DNA of 7,400 nucleotides from Nitrospinota bacterium. GTDB lineage: Bacteria > Nitrospinota_A > UBA7883. Position numbers and translations under genes: made by a program. Shown here one piece after another: positions 6,040 through 7,400 of this stretch. Below the pieces are notes generated by a model. The model searched no databases. It was not told the origin of the DNA and saw only the letters and a list, made by a program, of their open reading frames with translations. Each line of letters begins with the position of its first letter. Positions within the stretch are counted from its first letter, which is position 1. Where the stretch lies: NCBI GenBank assembly GCA_029880775.1, contig JAOUNV010000084.1:1-7400 (forward strand). The letters are read 5' to 3'.

Positions 6040-7116
6040 CTACAGAATCCAACTGTAATGGTAGATCATGGCCCCGAGCAACCGCAGCGCCCATGAGCGC
6101 TGGAGCGGCTCCAGGTCATCCACAACACGGCTGTCTTCACCATAGTTTTTGTAAATTTCAGAAAACTGGGCCACCACCCCAGGATCCCTGACCACCAGGT
6201 TGATCTCCAGGTTCCAGTAAAAGCTCATTGAGTCCAGGTTCGCCGTGCCGGTTGTGACCCAGTCGTCGTCGATAATAGTGAATTTGGAGTGGAGCATTTC
6301 CCTGTTGTATCGCATTACCTGCACTCCATGCCGCATCAGCCGGCGCAGCGGCGTCCATGCGGCCAGGTCCGCTATCAACACATCGGAGCGCTCCGGAAGC
6401 GTTACCCGCACATCCACCCCGCGTCTGGCGGCATGAATCAAGGCCTTGATAATTTTTCTGCGTGGTATGAAATACGCCTGGGCGATCCATATCCTCTTTT
6501 TTGCCCTGTTGATGGCGTTCAAATGCATTTTTTTTATAGGATAATTCTGGAATTGGGGACGGCTGTCGCACACCTGGATCCGTTTGGTGGTAAGCTCCTC
6601 AAACTTTACAGGCTTTGGCCTGGACGCCCCCTTTTTCCCAATTCCGTCGAAGGACGCCTGCAGCACGGCGGCCACGTTTCCCTCGCCGCGGATGGTGATA
6701 TCTTCCCACTCAAGAAACCGCTCCCCTACGTTCATCCCGCCCAGATAATAGATTTTCCCGTCAAGCACCACCAGCTTGCGGTGATTGCGTCTCATCATGG
6801 CGCGAAATGAAAATGGACCCGGCCTTTTGCCAGGGTTCACCGGGTTATACTCGATCACACGCACGCCGGCGGCGGATAATCTATCAAAGTAATGAGAAGG
6901 TGTGGAGATCGACCCCACAGAATCGTAAATAAGATCCACAGCCAACCCCTCGGCGGCTTTGCGTATGAGCAGGGAGGAGAACTCTATGCCTATGCTGTCG
7001 TTTTCCACGATATACATCTGGACCTGGACGGAGAACTTGGCCTGTTGTATATCCTCGAACAGACGGCTGTAGTATTCATCCGCTGTTTGGATAATCTCTA
7101 TCGCCGAGGAAGGCAT
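6040..7116 (-). CDS. cls: Phospholipase D-family cardiolipin synthase-like protein
   Basis: A 358-residue protein with two HKD phosphatidyl-transferase motifs. The first is His112-x-Lys114-x4-Asp119 (NHRKLVVLDG) followed by GGMN. The second is His276-Ser-Lys278-x4-Asp283 (LHSKFTIID) followed by GTANLD. The two histidines form one active site in this family; bacterial members of this layout condense phosphatidylglycerol (or PG with PE) into cardiolipin at the inner membrane. There is no N-terminal transmembrane hairpin, so it is closer to ClsB-type than ClsA-type enzymes; a basic face (RPGPFSFRAMMRRNHRK) may help membrane contact. ATG 7116 is preferred because AGGTGA sits just upstream; an in-frame GTG at 7122 would add two residues. 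It lies 29 bases downstream of the pckA end on the same strand and may be co-transcribed with it. Another PLD-type transferase is possible. Confidence 0.85.
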   Translation of the reverse strand: MPSSAIEIIQTADEYYSRLFEDIQQAKFSVQVQMYIVENDSIGIEFSSLLIRKAAEGLAVDLIYDSVGSISTPSHYFDRLSAAGVRVIEYNPVNPGKRPGPFSFRAMMRRNHRKLVVLDGKIYYLGGMNVGERFLEWEDITIRGEGNVAAVLQASFDGIGKKGASRPKPVKFEELTTKRIQVCDSRPQFQNYPIKKMHLNAINRAKKRIWIAQAYFIPRRKIIKALIHAARRGVDVRVTLPERSDVLIADLAAWTPLRRLMRHGVQVMRYNREMLHSKFTIIDDDWVTTGTANLDSMSFYWNLEINLVVRDPGVVAQFSEIYKNYGEDSRVVDDLEPLQRSWALRLLGAMIYHYSWIL

Positions 7117-7145
7117 ATTCACCTACCCATCCCCCGGGCCAGCCG

Positions 7146-7400
7146 CTAACGAGCCCCGATCCGGTCAGCCACCCGCTTTACTCCCTCGGTGGCGTCGGCT
7201 CGGTACGCTGTGAAATTTTCCACAAACAGATCCACCAGTTCTCGCGCCTTTTTGTCGTATGCGTCTTTATCCGCCCAAGTGTCCCTAGGTGACATTATTC
7301 CCTCCGGCACACCGGGCGCTTTAGCGGGGGCCATGAATCCGAAGTTGGGATCCTCCACCGATTCCACTTCGTCAAGTTTCCCCTAATAGCGGCATTTAGC
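7146..7400 (-). CDS. pckA: ATP-dependent phosphoenolpyruvate carboxykinase, C-terminal end, with apparent frameshift (5' end outside window)
   Basis: The enzyme converts oxaloacetate and ATP to phosphoenolpyruvate, CO2 and ADP in gluconeogenesis. The last ~75 residues match the family's C-terminal pattern: DPNFGF, PGVPEGIMSPRDTWADKDAYD, then an amphipathic helix KARELVDLFVENFTAY, ending near VKRVADRIGAR. Catalytic motifs lie upstream, outside the window. Reading back toward the right edge, this frame meets a TAG stop (7385-7383). The adjacent frame, however, reads LNAAIRGNL, which fits the family segment just before the visible part (usually like LNAALxGxL). The two join by a single-base shift in the GGGGAAAC run (about 7383-7376), where one additional G would restore AAIRGKLDEVE. 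So the gene is either damaged, affected by a homopolymer sequencing error, or shifted during translation; an error or indel is likeliest. Confidence 0.8.

Overview
The window looks like chromosomal DNA of a Gram-negative bacterium with a respiratory, metal-active lifestyle. This rests on an outer-membrane beta-barrel of the MtrB/PioB (decaheme-associated porin) type and a very large multiheme cytochrome c fused to a membrane cytochrome b. I cannot assign a taxon from the sequence alone. Coding density is high, and I see no mobile element, CRISPR array, tRNA or rRNA.

Left part (1-3768, + strand): the 3' end of an MtrB/PioB-like barrel gene is followed after about 90 bases by a 924-residue protein. 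That protein has a Sec signal peptide, 19 CXXCH heme sites and a C-terminal six-helix, His-rich cytochrome b region. Its layout resembles the CbcL quinol-oxidising cytochromes of Geobacter (c domain plus b domain), but with about twice the hemes. Heme spacing shows that the c part grew by tandem duplication of an eight-heme block. Read together, the b domain would exchange electrons with the quinone pool, the 19 hemes would carry them across the periplasm, and the barrel would be part of an outer-membrane conduit. That is an inferred extracellular electron transfer route.

Middle part (3769-5349, + strand): a compact metal-resistance operon. A CadC-type ArsR/SmtB repressor is encoded behind a promoter with an SmtB-style inverted-repeat operator at the presumed transcription start. 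It abuts directly (no spacer) a two-halved permease of the SO_0444 Cu/Zn efflux family with a Cys-rich loop.

Right part (5354-7400, - strand): in transcription order, the 3' end of an ATP-dependent phosphoenolpyruvate carboxykinase gene (with an apparent frameshift at the window edge), a phospholipase-D-type cardiolipin synthase, and translation elongation factor P with its own recognisable promoter. The efflux operon and efp converge with only four bases between their stop codons.

The most notable items are the 19-heme c/b fusion with its octaheme duplication, its pairing with an MtrB-like porin, the well-resolved CadC site and operator, and the frameshift in pckA, which falls on a GGGAAAC slippery-type heptamer.
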